Below, one piece after another: positions 8,457 to 22,900 of a stretch of 64,000 nucleotides of DNA; position 1 is the first letter of the stretch, and every line of letters begins with the position of its first letter. The position numbers and the translations under genes were made by a program. Source of the stretch: Bugulina stolonifera (lineage: Eukaryota > Bryozoa > Gymnolaemata > Cheilostomatida > Bugulidae); assembly GCA_935421135.1 (NCBI GenBank), contig OW285191.1, positions 7,759,504 through 7,823,503 on the forward strand. The letters run 5' to 3'. Under the pieces are notes generated by a model. The model ran no database searches. It was not told the DNA's origin and saw nothing but the letters and a program-made list of their open reading frames with translations.

Positions 8457-8658
8457 GCCCGACCTCTCAGAAATACCTGATATTGATTTTGCATATGATC
8501 TAGATGATTTTAAGCATCTTTTGTCAAATCCAATCTATTTTGGGTTGGCCATCGGGCTTCTGGCCGCCATATTGTTGCGCCATTTCTGGACGACACTATG
8601 TCATTTTTTGACGACACTACGCCAGTCTTTTTACCGGAATTCCCTCCGGAAGTTCTAA
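8457..8658 (+). CDS. Probable last coding exon of a host gene with a C-terminal membrane segment
   Basis: A splice acceptor (ATGTAAACAG) ends at 8,456. In the frame starting CCC at 8,458 it reads PDLSEIPDIDFAYDLDDF, then a hydrophobic stretch with NPIYFGLAIGLLAAILL, then a basic tail. It ends with TAA at 8,656-8,658. An AATAAA follows 60 bases later. That combination looks like the end of a real gene whose product is anchored by one C-terminal membrane helix. No upstream exon is visible between the Polinton and 8,440, so earlier exons may lie left of the Polinton, which would then sit in an intron. The family is unknown. Confidence 0.42.
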
Positions 8659-8717
8659 TACTATTATATCAAGCACATCATTTTTATGTTTGTTGTCTCA
8701 GTTCATGCTTGGATCTC

Positions 8718-8723
8718 AATAAA
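8718..8723 (+). promoter_or_regulatory. Polyadenylation signal AATAAA
   Basis: AATAAA 60 bases after the stop codon of the putative last exon at 8,457-8,658. It supports that exon being the 3' end of a plus-strand gene. Confidence 0.4.
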
Positions 8724-8786
8724 GACACATATATATACTTATTTAGAGAGACTTTCACTTCGTAGATAGGTCATTCCAATTGTTAA

Positions 8787-10464
8787 GGTTATGTAACTGG
8801 GGTCTGAATTTTCTTTTGAAATTTCTCCCACATATTTAACCATGTCTGAAAGGGCCTGGACAGCTTTCAGCGTTAGCAATAAATCATATGACGCAACGTT
8901 ACAGGGGGTCAAAGACCGAAAACAACGTTATAGAATTTGCCTGCTGTTACTGAAATAATTTATTTCTCAGTTAAATTATTGCATAATATTGTTAAATATG
9001 CATGAATGTTTACCTAAGCTGGTGTTATGAAGAGATAAAATAAAATAATGGCCTCCTAGAAGTTTTTCTTATGCTGGCTTTTTGCCTGTAAAACCTTGTC
9101 CAAGTTTTGTCTTATTTGTAGAATATATTCTTTTCCATAAGATAAACTGGCATGTGCAGGTGTTTCTATAAGTGTTTAGGAACAGGTAGGATAGTATTAG
9201 ACTGCAAGGCAGGTATATCATGTGAAGTTATCCTCTCTTGATTTTGGCCAATTTACGTTGCGTTATCCACATTACTTTGGCGTCAACTATCTCACTTCAC
9301 TTTGCAGTAGTAGCCAATTTATTAATAGTTTTAGCTCAATTGAAGCATGACGAAGCGGGCTTGTCTTTGATTCGTTATTTGGCTTTGTGGATGCTTCAAA
9401 AACTCTGGGAAATCCCTTTTTTGAACCACTATCAAAATTAAAATTAGCAACTTTTGGCGTCAACTACAGCGAAATAGAGCAGCATTTACTCAGATATCTA
9501 ACCAAATTCATTTTCAGCAAGCTTTCATCATGCGGGCTACATATAAACAAACTCTTAATAATTCAAATAAAGCTCTTAATAAAGTAGATTTAAAATACTT
9601 GTTCAAATTTGAGAAAATAAAATAATAATTTGCTAATTTAATTTGACACGCAGCTATTTACAAGAAGCTCTGCAATTTAAAAGGTTTTAGAGTACCGGTG
9701 GTACAATATCCCATTGCAAGATTAATAAATATTGAACATCAACTCATCCTAATGCTGCTAACTGGTTTAAAAACGATCAACTTTTTTATTTCTCCAAGCC
9801 ATTTTGTTTTTATGAATGAAAGTAGGCGGAGCTTCCGGAACCTGTCAGTTGCTTAGCAGCAATATTTTCCCTTACTTACAAGGTAGGATAACTTCTAGTA
9901 AACTGCGCATATACTTGCTATTTAGTCCACCACAGAGCTGCAAACTGTACATGTAATTATTCAAATATAAAATTTATGGTCAAACCATTGCTTTTTTGTT
10001 ATGTGTTGGCTTTTAGACTGTCACTAGCTGCTGCTAAACAACCCAACAAAACATATCTAGTAGAATAGCTACCCTTATTCTTTCCTAGAATAGTGGATAT
10101 ATGTATTTTATAAGAGTATACACCACACATAATGCTTTGCATGGGATATTACACATACAAAGACAAAAAAACTTGTTAAAACATGCATTATATGTTAGCC
10201 ATACACCATGTAGTACTATGTCAATGCTAATGATTTTTCTTCTGCATCTGTAACATTGTGTCATACCTTCACGGCGGAGTTCCCTGTCTAGCCATTTCAT
10301 TCATAAAATTGGAGCTGTAGTAAATGGACCCCAAAATTACTATGGGCCATAACTTGAAAAATATTTCTTAGACCTTCCCAATTTTTTTCTTATGCCTTTC
10401 CAGGTAGCAATGCCTACATAGTGTTGAAAGGAATTTCATTTTTGAGAACCCCAGTTACATAACC
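8787..10464. mobile_element. TTAA-flanked non-autonomous DNA transposon, copy 1 (1,678 bp)
   Basis: The element begins GGTTATGTAACTGGGGT and ends with the inverted copy ACCCCAGTTACATAACC. TTAA lies directly outside both ends (8,783-8,786 and 10,465-10,468). A second copy in the opposite orientation lies at 21,588-23,268 and matches along its length. No long frame is present; the ORFs are under 75 codons. TTAA duplications are typical of piggyBac and Kolobok transposons, so this is probably a deletion derivative or long MITE of one of them. The superfamily cannot be fixed without a transposase. Confidence 0.82.
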
Positions 10465-10468
10465 TTAA

Positions 10469-10700
10469 GGTCTTCGACCTTGCAATCCAAACTTCCTACT
10501 AGGTCGGATCACTCTCTTTCTCAGTATAGTAAACAAGCATCTACTCGGGACCATATGGGTCGTCTTTGGTAGTTCCTTGACTACTGACACCGATCAATCT
10601 TTCATGTAATGAGAAAGCCTAGCACCACTCATAAGCACTCCATACTGGACTCGGGAGTCGTCTTAGGACAACCGCACCAAAACCCTGGCACAGTTACCTC
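10469..10700 (-). repeat. Diverged LTR relic of the 38-kb retrotransposon family
   Basis: Read on the minus strand, this segment matches the first part of the LTR at 38,073, including GGTTTTGGTGCGGTTGTCC, ATGAGTGG, CATTACATGAAAGATTGA, ACTACCAAAGACGACCCAT and GAGTGATCCGACCTAGTAGG. Many substitutions separate them. The TTAA element copy 1 abuts it, so it may be cut by that insertion. Confidence 0.65.
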
Positions 10701-10858
10701 TTCACACTAGACATTGATAGGTATCAGTAGGTTTATGTATTTATCAGCTTTAGGTTAAATGATTGGCACAGTCTCTTACATCACATTCTTGCTAGCCACC
10801 GTGTTAGTGGATCTGTCGTACCTTTAAAATTACGTGAACTATAAACTGTCTACATATT

Positions 10859-10949
10859 CTATAGGATAACTGAGGAAATCTGAAGGAGACAAAGCTTCAA
10901 ATATTGATGGAGCTGATTGAAGTGAATCAACAACCTCAGAAGATGGTTG
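10859..10949 (-). CDS. Candidate terminal exon of the F-box gene
   Basis: An acceptor (CTTATGTAG) ends at 10,950. Continuing phase 2 from the exon at 13,845-13,941, the frame reads NHLLRLLIHFNQLHQYLK and a few more residues to TAG at 10,859. The phase fits, and the leucine pattern suits a last repeat. The intron would be 2.9 kb, and the other frame also lacks early stops, so this exon is less certain than the others. Confidence 0.38.
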
Positions 10950-13900
10950 CTACATAAGTTGACTGTCTCTATGGTGATGAGGCAGGAAGGTATAAATATA
11001 GAGAGGAATATGTGGGTATGAAATCGTTGAAAGCCAATTCTGAGCTTTGTGCTGAAAAATAGATCTTGAACAGTGAGAAGTAACATTAGTTATACTTGAT
11101 TACAGGGTTTTCCCAATTGAAGCGCTCTACACTGGTCTTGGGCAACACCCATTTACAAGGAAAGACTATCAAAGCTCATGCAGTTGTTATAAATCTGGCA
11201 GCTTGTACATACTGCTCATACATAATAGGAAGTTTATGTCAAAAATTGAGATGGTCATGTTCAATGCCTGCTCTTATTCCAGTTTGTTGCATCTGTGCTA
11301 CTATTATAAGCAGAGTTGTGTCTTCTTGCCCATGCTTGACCAGATAACACTATTAAATGCTGCTTTCAATGTCACTTAATTTTTTAGGCTTTCTTTTTTG
11401 CTGGCAGTAAGTAGTAAGTACAGGTAGCTGCAATTTTTGTAGATCCAGTAGCTTATCTGACCAACTATAGGCTATCAGACAGCTATATTGTTTTCTTCTA
11501 TATTTCTTTTGGCCTATTGTTTTAAATATACTTTTGGTGGAGAAAACATCGGGTGTGATACAGAAACCAGAATATACATTATATATCCCCGGTTGTCAAT
11601 GCAGGCCTCAACATATGCCTCAACATATGCGTGTATACATACTACTAGTAATACCTGAGTGTGTCACAATACTACTTGTATATCAAAACACATGACGCAA
11701 CCTGTCCATTTGGAATGATGTAAATGCTGCAAAGTAGTCATTCATGTCATTAATTTGGAAACATTGGATTTACATTGTTTACAGCAAATAAACAGTAAAC
11801 GTCATCTTAATGAGTACATGAATGCACTAACTATAAAAATAGGCATGATGATGACCATTACAATGTTTATTCCATCAAATATATTGAATTCACAACACTC
11901 ACATTTACAACACTGCTGTTAGAGGTAAATGAAATTAGATTGGCACTATCAGTTTGTAGCTTTCGAACTTAGAGCTGAACTTAGAGCGCATAGGCCCTAG
12001 TCTAGAATTTGGTTCATTCCGTGTATCCTAGTTTCAGGCACAGGTCAACTTGCTCAAGAATTTTTAGGCCCTCTTCCATCACAGGGTCCCACACCAACCT
12101 GGACTGGCAAAATCTTTATTTTAATATGAGAAACCAGGGTGTCCCATTGAGCTAGGCATGGTGTCCTCTGACTAAGTAAAATCCAAGATCAACAACCATT
12201 CTGGCCTTTGCCTGAAGACCATCGTTGGAATTTTATTTGTGACTCAGGCTGGTCCAGGGCACTCTGGTTGCAACATACAAATAGTGTTTTTGCAAATAAA
12301 AGTCACAAGATAGCCAATAAAGATCACAATATGGCCATTTGTCACGCCTGAATTTTTGTTGAAAATGAGGATTTTGCTTCTGGCAACACTGTGACGGATG
12401 TGTGCCAGAAAATATTTTCGCAAATTGCCCTGGGTCTGAAATTTATGTTGCAAATACACCTATCGATAAGCCTAAATGTGTTTAGAAGTCATGGGAGACA
12501 GTCAGAAATCTGTAGATTTACAGATTAAATATTCAAATCTCATCAACTCATGGAGGAAGCATCGCTCTTTTATTCTTTGGTAGAAGCTGGAATATTGCTC
12601 TGTTCTCAGAGGAAAAATTTATCCAGTCTCATTGATGTCTACCATGTATACTCTGTTTGTTATGCAGTGGAGTTGGCATTAGTACCCCTAAAAGTATAAC
12701 ACATCTATGGCATTATATTGGAAGCAGCATTTTGTCATGAGTAAAAAATTATTTACGGTATTTTTGAGATATGAAAATAAAGTCATCACATTACAAAGGT
12801 CTGATGGGAAACATGTACATGTCGCTATAAATGTTTTAATACTGTCATGCTGTTAAACTTGATTTTAAAGAGTCTACCGATGACCTGACTTGATTCAAAT
12901 TGATATTCTAATGAATCATCAACTGGGTACTAATGGAGATAATCAATGTGTTCTTTGTCACAAAACTAAAGAATTACATCTTTGCATGAGAATACAAATT
13001 TGAAACTGGGAGAATGAATTCACTAATCTCAGTTAAATATTTGCAATTTGAACAAAACAGTTAACAATATAGGACACTGAATTGGAGCTAGAACTGGCTG
13101 ATTGCCACTATAGCATTCTTTCTTATACTGTTGTGACTACTTTTGGAGAAAATCTTTTTATCGCAACATATCATTGCTTAGGTAAAACTTATAATAAAGT
13201 GTACTTCCTAAATCGTGAATATACAAGTCTAACTTCAGCATCATGAAATTCAATTAAAAGCAGCTTGGAGTTGTCCTCTCTCAAGATTGAATTAAACTAA
13301 GAGAGGACAACTTTGAATTGTCATGAAGTTCTTGATTCTTTTCGCTGAAAGTGGTATTGCATTATTTGGTGTACAGGGGAAGGTAAAATGTACTGAAGGT
13401 GCAACCAATAGAAACATCAAGGAAGCCTAAATTCCAGACTAAACAAAGGAAGCTTAATTTGCAAAATGATTCGTCTATTTTGTTTTTACGGTTTTATAAT
13501 TATAAGCAATTAGTGTTTCTGAAGTTGGACAAACTAAAACAGGACTTTTGGCTAGCTGCATACTAATTAAGATAATAGTGATTTCATGATTATTTCTTCG
13601 AATGGGAAAACTTCTAATGTACTAGTTTCAACCCTGGGTATTAAGTGGCAAATTTAGCCAAATAAAGATATGAAATATAATATTATTTGGATATAACAGA
13701 TAGGCCTACTATTTCATCCGACTATTCTCAATTCATAGGCACAAGTTAATTGAAACTTCAATAAAAATCTGGTACAAGGAATTACTGAAGCTGTACAAGT
13801 AGTAAGTAGAGATTAATATTATTATAATAAGCGTTTATACATACCTATTGAATCTACGTAATGAAATACCGGCAGCAGTAACTTGTCCACATCCAGATAT

Positions 13901-16900
13901 GATGACGTTCTCTACATGGTGCCATAATGTATCAGTTCTTCCTGTGAGGAAAAAGTGAAGAGTACAACAACGGACACAGTACAACAACTTTATATGAACC
14001 TCTACACCTTTGTTCCCATTTCATTATAAAAACTATTTTTCAATATCATTAGACTGACTTAGAGATCCTACTCGAGAAATTGTTGTTGATCACTCATTTG
14101 GATCACAATAAAACACTCTGGGAGTTTGAATTTTGTCTGAGATAGAAGATAAGATAGAAAGATTGAAAGAACAATTTCGAGTATCATAAACTAGTATAGA
14201 GAGGAAAGATTAAGATTTGAATGATTCCAGGTTGATATGTTGTACAAATTGATAGGCAGCTTGGGATCATGAGAAATTAACTTCCCTTACTAACGCAGAA
14301 TTATTAGTGTTGTGTGACGGACATCCAGAAGATATGGAAGAGAGATTAGAAAGTTGGAAGAGGTGCTTAGAGGAAGAAGGACATAAGCTGAGTAGGAGAA
14401 AAACTAAATTATTGGCACCAGCTAGAGACCCCATAGGCAGCTGAAGCAGTATAACCGTGAGGAGTAGACCAAACTTCCACAGATAACAGCATTAAAATAC
14501 CTCTGGACAACAATTCACCAAGATGGGGGTCAAAAAGCTGAAGTAGAGAAGACAATAGGTAAGGCATGGGACCAATAGAGGGATTTGACAGGAGTACTGT
14601 GTGATAGGTAAGTTCCAACAAGACTGAAGATGCAGATAAAGTTCACATAAGGCCAGCAATGCTGTATGGCAATCAGATTTGGCCACTCACACAATACCTT
14701 GAAAATTGACTGAATTCTACCGAAATGAAGATGTTGCGATATATACATGTACAATGTACAGTACATGTACATGGCATCAGCCTAGAGGAGCATAGAAGGA
14801 ATGAAGAGATTAGAGAATTAGCAGGTGTAGAGGCTGTCAGTGTAATAATGAGAAAGAGAAAGATGCAGTGGTATGGGCATGTGTGTTGGAGAGGGGAGGA
14901 GAAAACCATTAGGCGAGTCAGCAATATTAGTGTTGAGGGCAAGAGAAGGAGAAGAAGACCGAAACATAGATGGATGGATACGATCAGAACAGATTTGAGA
15001 ATGTGGCAATTACCAAAGGAGGATACCAAGGATAGAGCGAGATGGAGTTCGCTGATAGGGTTAGCTATTATGCAGAACCCCGTTACTAGCAAATATTAAA
15101 ATGGCTACAGTGAGAAACAGCGAGAACTAAGCAAGGAAAGAAAACTTCAAAAACTTTGGGATGCTTAGGCCACTATAATTCAACGAGCGTCTTTTTGGCC
15201 GTTTATTTTCATACCTGGTGTTGTAGGTAACCACTGATGATAGTCCTGAAGGTGTGGACAGTCATGAATTTCTATAGTTTCTATGTAAGGACTGGTAAAT
15301 ACTTTAGATGCTATTTCTAGTCCTCTGTCGGTTAGCAGACAGGTCAATGGACGGCCTGAAATAAAGAGACTAATAAATTTTATAACATCTTTGACCGCAT
15401 TAATAGAGAGTAGATTTCAATTGTGTGGTAAAGTTATGATACATATTACTAGTGACTCACGGTGTTTGTATTCGTCATCTTCATAGCCTAAGACCAGATG
15501 TTTTAGAGAGGGGAAGTACAATTCACTAGCTTCTAGAATCTCCATCATTTTATCATCACACAAAGATCTCTGTATGCAGAGGGTTTCCAAACTAAAACCA
15601 CAGCAATATAAACTGTAAGCCTATGAGGAAATGTTAGATTGAGCCAATTCTTCAATCACATTTTCCAGTATGCTGAAGTGTCATCCGTGATTTGTTATTG
15701 ATGTGATGAAATCAACATACGTGTCTTGTGCGGCTAGAAGGAGTGAGAGCAAGTCAACATACTTCATATCACTGTTCATACTCAGCACCAATCTCTTCAA
15801 ACTACAGAAACCTCTACATCCACTAAAAACAGTAAAATTATTACAATGGTGGCAGTCTTCTTAATATTACTAGATGTAGAGATTTAATATCTATCAAAGT
15901 TTGCACGATGTTTAACAGCTATTCCATTGCTATTCATTAGTAACATGGCCAAACTGCTCATCAGTCACATGATCAAACTGTTCATCAGTCACATGATCAA
16001 ACTGTTCATCAGTCACATTATCAAACTGTTCATCAGTCACATGATCAAACTGTTCATCAGTCACATGATCAAACTGCTCATCAGTCACATGATCAAACTG
16101 TTCATCAGTCACATGATCACATATTTTAGGTTAACACATGACTTGCTCTCCGACTATTACAAAATATTATAACAATGAGAAAAAATTTAGTTTATCCTAA
16201 TAACCATCTGAGTGAGTCATATTCTATAGATGGATTTGGGTGGCTTTTCATCTGTAGAACTTAAACTTGTTATGCCAAAAGTGCAAACGATCAGCATGCT
16301 ATCCACTACACTACCCTGCCATGCTGTCCTGTATACTTGTATCTATTGATTGGAAGCATAAAAACTTGTCTGTAAGTCAAATGAAGTCATATACAACCTG
16401 TAATAGATGCCCACTTTCTACGTTCCATTGTCTGTGAAAAACCACACATGATCAAACTGTTCATCAGTCACATGATCAAACTGCTCATCAGTCACATGAT
16501 CAAACTGTTCATCAGTCACATGATCACATATTTTAGGTTAACACATGACTTGCTCTCCGACTATTACAAAATATTATAACAATGAGAAAAAATTTAGTTT
16601 ATCCTAATAACCATCTGAGTGAGTCATATTCTATAGATGGATTTGGGTGGGTTTTCCACAGACAATGGAACGTAGAAAGTGGGCATCTATTACAGGTTGT
16701 ATATGACTTCATTTGACTTACAGACAAGTTTTTATGCTTCCAATCAATAGATACAAGTATACAGGACAGCATGGCAGGGTAGTGTAGTGGATAGCATGCT
16801 GATCGTTTGCACTTTTGGCATAACAAGTTTAAGTTCTACAGATGAAAAGCAAGCTTTCCTATTCAAAACTCAGCTATTGTTGCTTTTACCAGTTTCCAGG

Positions 16901-19900
16901 TGAATAACCGTGAATAAGGTGAATAACGTTAGCTAGACGCGAAATTAATCTAAAATTTAAACTGAGGAGTTTTTCTCTTTGATTATTTTCAAACCATTCT
17001 CTAACCTTATTAAAACACACTGCAAAAAACTTCTTGACTTCATTCCAGTTTATTTTTCATGAGGCTAAACAGAAAAATTTGCATCTACGGGCTTTGTAGC
17101 GAAATTATTCAAATGGGCTCTTACTTAGTTTGAGATGCCATAGTAATAAGGTACAGATAAGACGTTTATACGAAATGGCTATCGACTCACTATTTGTGTG
17201 GTTTTAGTACTCCTACAAAATCCCAGTGTATGCATTTGTCTACCATTGAGAGATGCAATTCTTCTAGCATAGCGCAGTTACTCAGTAGAAATAGCAGGTA
17301 GTACTCACAAACCATGTGAAATCGACAGTTCCTTATTCTGAATGACTACAACACATTCAACAGGACAAATTATGCATTAGTTAACTTACTAAATTTTATG
17401 ATACATAGATATCCATTTCAAGTACACATACACGGTGTCCGTGAAATCCTGATACAACTGAAAAATTTATTAGTAAGCTAGTGCTTTTGAGATATCTTAA
17501 CCAGAATTGCTCTATTTTATCAGTGATTGCTAAAGTCTTTTTCACCTGATTTAGTACACCTGTTTAGAACATTGGTTGTACAAAGCACATCAATGTGGTA
17601 TTCCATTTTTTGTAATGTTCACTGTAGGACAATATCTTCATCAATAGTGGCAATGACCGTAAAATGCTTTTTCTAAAGTCAGACAGATCATGAACCTTTG
17701 TTTCATAATAATTATCACTTTAACATACATGTAGCTCTTAAGAAAGAAGTCCAAAATCATTACATTGTACATCTGGTGAACGTAGTGGCCATGGATTTGG
17801 CCCCTCTTTTTCAGTCCATCGATTGAGAGATGCTTCATCCAGAAGCTGACAGAAGTTCAGTCCCTAATGTGGTGGTACCCCATTAGCCCCATAGATTAGC
17901 TGGGAGTATCACACCCTTGGACTTCTTTTCTTTGAGATTATGCAAAAGTTATCATTTATAAAACCAAGGTTGATAACCTAAATATTTGACTTGATTTTTA
18001 AGGCCATATTGCCTTGATGTGCTTCGTTCAACTAATGGTGCCTATGTTGAGGTACATTAAATCAAGTGAAAAAACATTACTAATAAAAGATAGAAGCAAA
18101 AAATCTGGTTAAAATATCTCAACAATTGGCTTACTAATAAGTTACTGAAGTTGTATCAGGACTTTACGGATACCTTACATATACTGTACATGTATAAATG
18201 TATATAACTAGCAACGTATGTTGAATGATATTGGAACATAAATAAAATCAGAAGTAACATACCGTTAAATTAGGGAACTCTGTTCCTTGGATCTTTTGGA
18301 TAGCCACCTTAACACCAAAATTGATATCCAAGTTGTCCAGGAAAAATCTTTGAACCTATGAAGTCGTAACATGCCAATGTGTCATGTGGGTTTTGCATAT
18401 TGTAAAATTACAGTCATTATGTTTACATACTCCACTGGCCTATAGGATTCATGGATATATTGTATTCTTGCATTTGATTCAGGAAGTTACAAGTAGGGCC
18501 TACATGAACATGCTCATTGCCATTTAAAAGGTGTGTAGATTATGTGGCATGTCGGTACTAGGTAGTGTGTGTTAGTGTGTGTGGTTGGCAAAAAAACACA
18601 AAAGCCAGTAAGATAATTAAGCATTTGGAAAAAGGAAATAGCAGTACTGTTGACATGTTCGTCCACCATAATGAACTTACATGTCAAGGATGTAGTGAAA
18701 TTTCAAGTTCTGAAAGATGGACTTGTATTGAGAAAACAAAACTTTCTGAGTAAAAATTTCACTAGTGTCCATTGCTGTGACCATTTAATGAAATGAGAAG
18801 ATGACTTCATACTGGGGAAGGGTTGATTCAACAAAATTCATGTCATTGAAAACCAGAAAAATAAATGAAGTCAGTTCATAAGCTCACTTCACTAATGTCG
18901 GTATGTTTTTTAAAAGGCAGATGCCCAAAATCTACAGTAATGTTACACCTAGTTTAGCAGGTGTGTACAATATTCAGGGTGAACAGCTGCGATGTTTAGG
19001 GTTAAAATTTACAATTTGCAGGTTAGACAGCAAACGTTATCTTTCGAATTTCCACCGTGAGAAATGAGAAGAGAAAGATGTTCTATAACTTACCTTGACC
19101 TTGTCTGGTATATAGTCTATGATCAAATCTTTCAGTTCCAGGCTTGAAACGTCCGGTGAAGATTTGACCACATACCATGCTAGGCCTCCATTTCTGATAA
19201 CTGGAAATTGTATCTGGAAATAAAACCAATCTGGTAAAAACATTGACGCTTAGATGGCTAGGGCCTACATAATTGCGCATTAGATCTGGGGAAGTGTTCT
19301 ACACGAGATGCATCAAACACACACACATACCTGTGAATCCATTAGTACACAAAAGGTGGTGGATCTACATGTACATTTGTATATTATGATCAACTTCAGA
19401 ATCATGCAAATTGTATTGATATGATGGTTGTGACAATACACTTAATATTTCCACTGTAGTACTACAGTTAAAAAACTTCAGGGCTTGTATTAAATTATAT
19501 AATTCAAGTTGTAGTTATTAGCATACCGATGGTTGAGCACTGGCAATTCCTTGTACTACAGTTTGAGAACTTGTTTCCACACATTCAAGATTCTTGAGTG
19601 TTTGAAAGGCCTCGACAACTCCTAATAATAGTAGAGACATTTCACAATCATCACAACAGCCTCACCAGTATATTTAACGAATGCTTTGTCCAACGTAACT
19701 CAACAGCGATAATGTAACTCATCCATTTACTTTTTGTGCGAAGTTTTCTACACAATTTAAGAATGGAGCTGCATTCGCAATCAACTTCCAACACTTTAGA
19801 CAGTCTCTCAATAAACTTTCCTATGGTAAATACTTTGTTCGCAATATTGTACACCCTATGGCTGGGGACATGGATGTACATGGGATAGTAGACAGGAAAT

Positions 19901-22900
19901 ATTAGGCATAAGAATGTTAGTTTTATCGCAAGACCACATCCCCAGTCCCATCATGTATTGCATTTCTTCACGGATATGAAGTATTCACTAGTCCCTAGCC
20001 GCAGTATTTAGTTATAGCTGGTTTTAACTATACAATTAGTAGTGACCGAGTAGTAACTATCTACTATGTATACTCTTGAGGTGAGTCAGTTAGTAGATTT
20101 GTTTGTTTTACATTATTTATAAGTAATAAATACAAACTTATTATAAAAATTTAGTCTGCAAGTTAATTTGATGCCTTTTTATATGTATGGTTTGGTACAT
20201 GAATACAATATAGATATGAGTACTACTTCTACTAAATAGTGCTACTAGCCGCTGCTGCTACATACTAATACTATGGTGTAATTAGTGAACGTCCAGAAAG
20301 AGGCTTCAACCATCAACAGAGTGCATACACAGTTTTGCGAATTTTAATCGCTGGGACTACATGGAAATTCCATAATTTGGTATTTTATTAAACTAAAATA
20401 TTAGGCTAATACATTACACATTATTAGCGAGAGGTGATTATTGTTTGATGGAGTTATGCACTCTTGACACGATAGGGTGAGACAACTCCAGAATATGGAT
20501 AAGAGAGTGATTGGACGAGATCACGTGAGAGAGATAAAGTGAGGAGGGAACTTTGATACTAGAGACTGTAAAAGCAAGAGGTGGTACGGAGTTGGCAAAC
20601 AATCAAGAGAATATTACAAGGTGAGGAATCATTACACATATTATGTAATACATATGTGGTAATAGGGCAATAAATGTACATGGGCAACAGAAGCAAGTCT
20701 TTAAAATTAATCCAAAATGAGTTGAGTTTTCTGACTAGTCACAAAATATCATGTTAAATAAGCCTACATTTATTTTTTAGTTACAATGACAGGCAACAGC
20801 TGAGTCACTTATGCAGTAGCAGGAAATTGATAAGCTATAATGCTGAATTAAAATACTCATTAATTAATAGACAAACGCTGAGTTTCAAGTCAGCATTGTT
20901 ACTGCATTGATGTGACTGTACATGCACTGGCAAAGGAACCCAAACTAAAATGTCTAGACTAAAAACATTCAAACAGTCATCTTTACAAATTTACTCCAGT
21001 TTGAAAGTTTTTTTTGCATTTTAATTAGTTTGCATTCTATATGGGGGGTCATTTCCACTAAAATCGTCAAGTAGTAAAGTAACAAGTCTAGCTAAGTCAG
21101 CTTGCTCACCTTCAGGAGTCATCTGTGCTATCTGAACACCAGGATCACTAACATTATCTAATGTTGGATAGAAGCCTTTGATAGTCTTTACTAGAGGACA
21201 CTTCTTGAGGAGAATCATAAGAGATTCATCAGTCAGTTGATTGATATATTTCTGCCAACTGCCTATATAAAAGAGCTGTGTAGATGCATTGTACAAGTAT
21301 AGTATGATAGCTATCCCAGCTAATCTGCAAAGATAATTGCATCAACTAAATATTAAGCATGTAGGACGTGTTAGTGCTCTGGCTATGCAATGGCACTAAG
21401 GTAGGGCATCTAGCAGGGGTGTGGATGTGTAGTACATGTGTGGGTTGAATAAACTCCGTGGTGTGCGCAGTCTCACAATGTGGTGCTACATGCAGGTCTA
21501 CATAATAATATTACATTGTATGTACATGTAGCACCACATTGTGAGACTGGGCACACCATTAGGTAGCCTATCAGTTACAGTGCTTAAGGTTATGTAGCTG
21601 GGGTTCTCAAAAGTAAAATTCCTTTTAACACTATCTAGGCATTACTACCTGGAAAGGCATAAGAAAAAATTGGGAAGGTCTACGAAATATTTTTCAAGTT
21701 ATGGCCCATAGTAATTTTGGGGTCCCTTTACTACAGCTCCAATTTTATGAATGAAATGGCTAGACAGGGAACTCCGTCGTGAAGGCATGACACAATGTTA
21801 CAGATGCAGAAGAATAATCAATCTCATTGACATAGTACTACATGATGTATGGCTAACATATAATGCATGTTTTAACAAGCTTTTTTCTGTTTTTGTATAA
21901 TATGTAATATCCCATGCAAAACATATGTGTGGTGTATATTCTTATAAAATACATATATCCACTGTTCTAGGAAAGAATAAGGGCAGTTATTCTACTAGAT
22001 ATGTTTGTAGGGTTGTTTAGCAGCAGCTAGTGGCAGTCTAAAAGCCAACACAAAACAAAATATGCAAAAAAAACAATGATTTGATCCTAGATCTCATATT
22101 TGAATAATTACATTTGTACAGTGTGCAGCTCTGTGGTGGTCTAAATAGCTTGTATATGCGCAGTTTACTAGGAGTTATCCCCCCTTTTAATTAAGAGAAA
22201 ACCTTGCTGCTAAGCAACTGACAGGTTCCGGAAGCTCCGCCTACCTTCATTCATAAAAACAAAATGGCTATAAGAAATAGAAAAGTTGATCGTTTTTAAG
22301 CCAGTTAGCAGCATTAGGATGAGTGGATGTTCAATATTTAGTAACATTGCAATGGAATATCATTCCACCAGTACTATAAAACCTTTTAAACTATAAAGCT
22401 TCTTTTAAATAGCAGCATGTCAAATTAAATTAGCAAATTAATATTTTATTTTCTCAAATTTGAACAAGTATTTTAAATCTACTTTATTAAGAGCTTTATT
22501 TGAATTATTAAGAATTTGTTTATATGTAGCCCCCATGATGAAAACTTGCTGAAAATAAATTTGGTTAGATATCTGAGGAAATGCTGCTCTATTTCGCTGT
22601 AGTTGACGCCAAAAGTTGCTAATTTTAATTTTGATAGTGATTCAAAAAAAGGATTTCCCAGAGTTTTTGAAGCATCCACAAAGCCAAATAACTAATCAAA
22701 GACAAGCCTGCTTTTTCATGCTTCAATTGAGTTAAAACTATTAATAAATTGGCTACTACTGCAAAGTGAAGTGAGATAGTTGACGCCAAAGTAATGTGAA
22801 TAACGCAACTTAAATTGGCCAAAATCAAGAGGGAATAACTTCACATGATACAGTCTAATACTATCCTACCTGTTCCCAAACACTTATAGAAACACCTGCA

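Noticed and set aside
15943..16127. CRISPR-like array
   Set aside because: Units are directly adjacent with no unique spacers, in animal DNA; it is a minisatellite.
16765..16850. Functional tRNA gene
   Set aside because: The A-box is good, but the B-box and stems are degenerate and the piece is duplicated in inverse; a SINE relic fits better.
21021..21296. Unspliced 91-codon frame as a separate gene
   Set aside because: Its first part is the spliced exon 21,110-21,262 of the F-box gene. The rest lies after a good donor (GTGAGC) whose phase fits the next exon.
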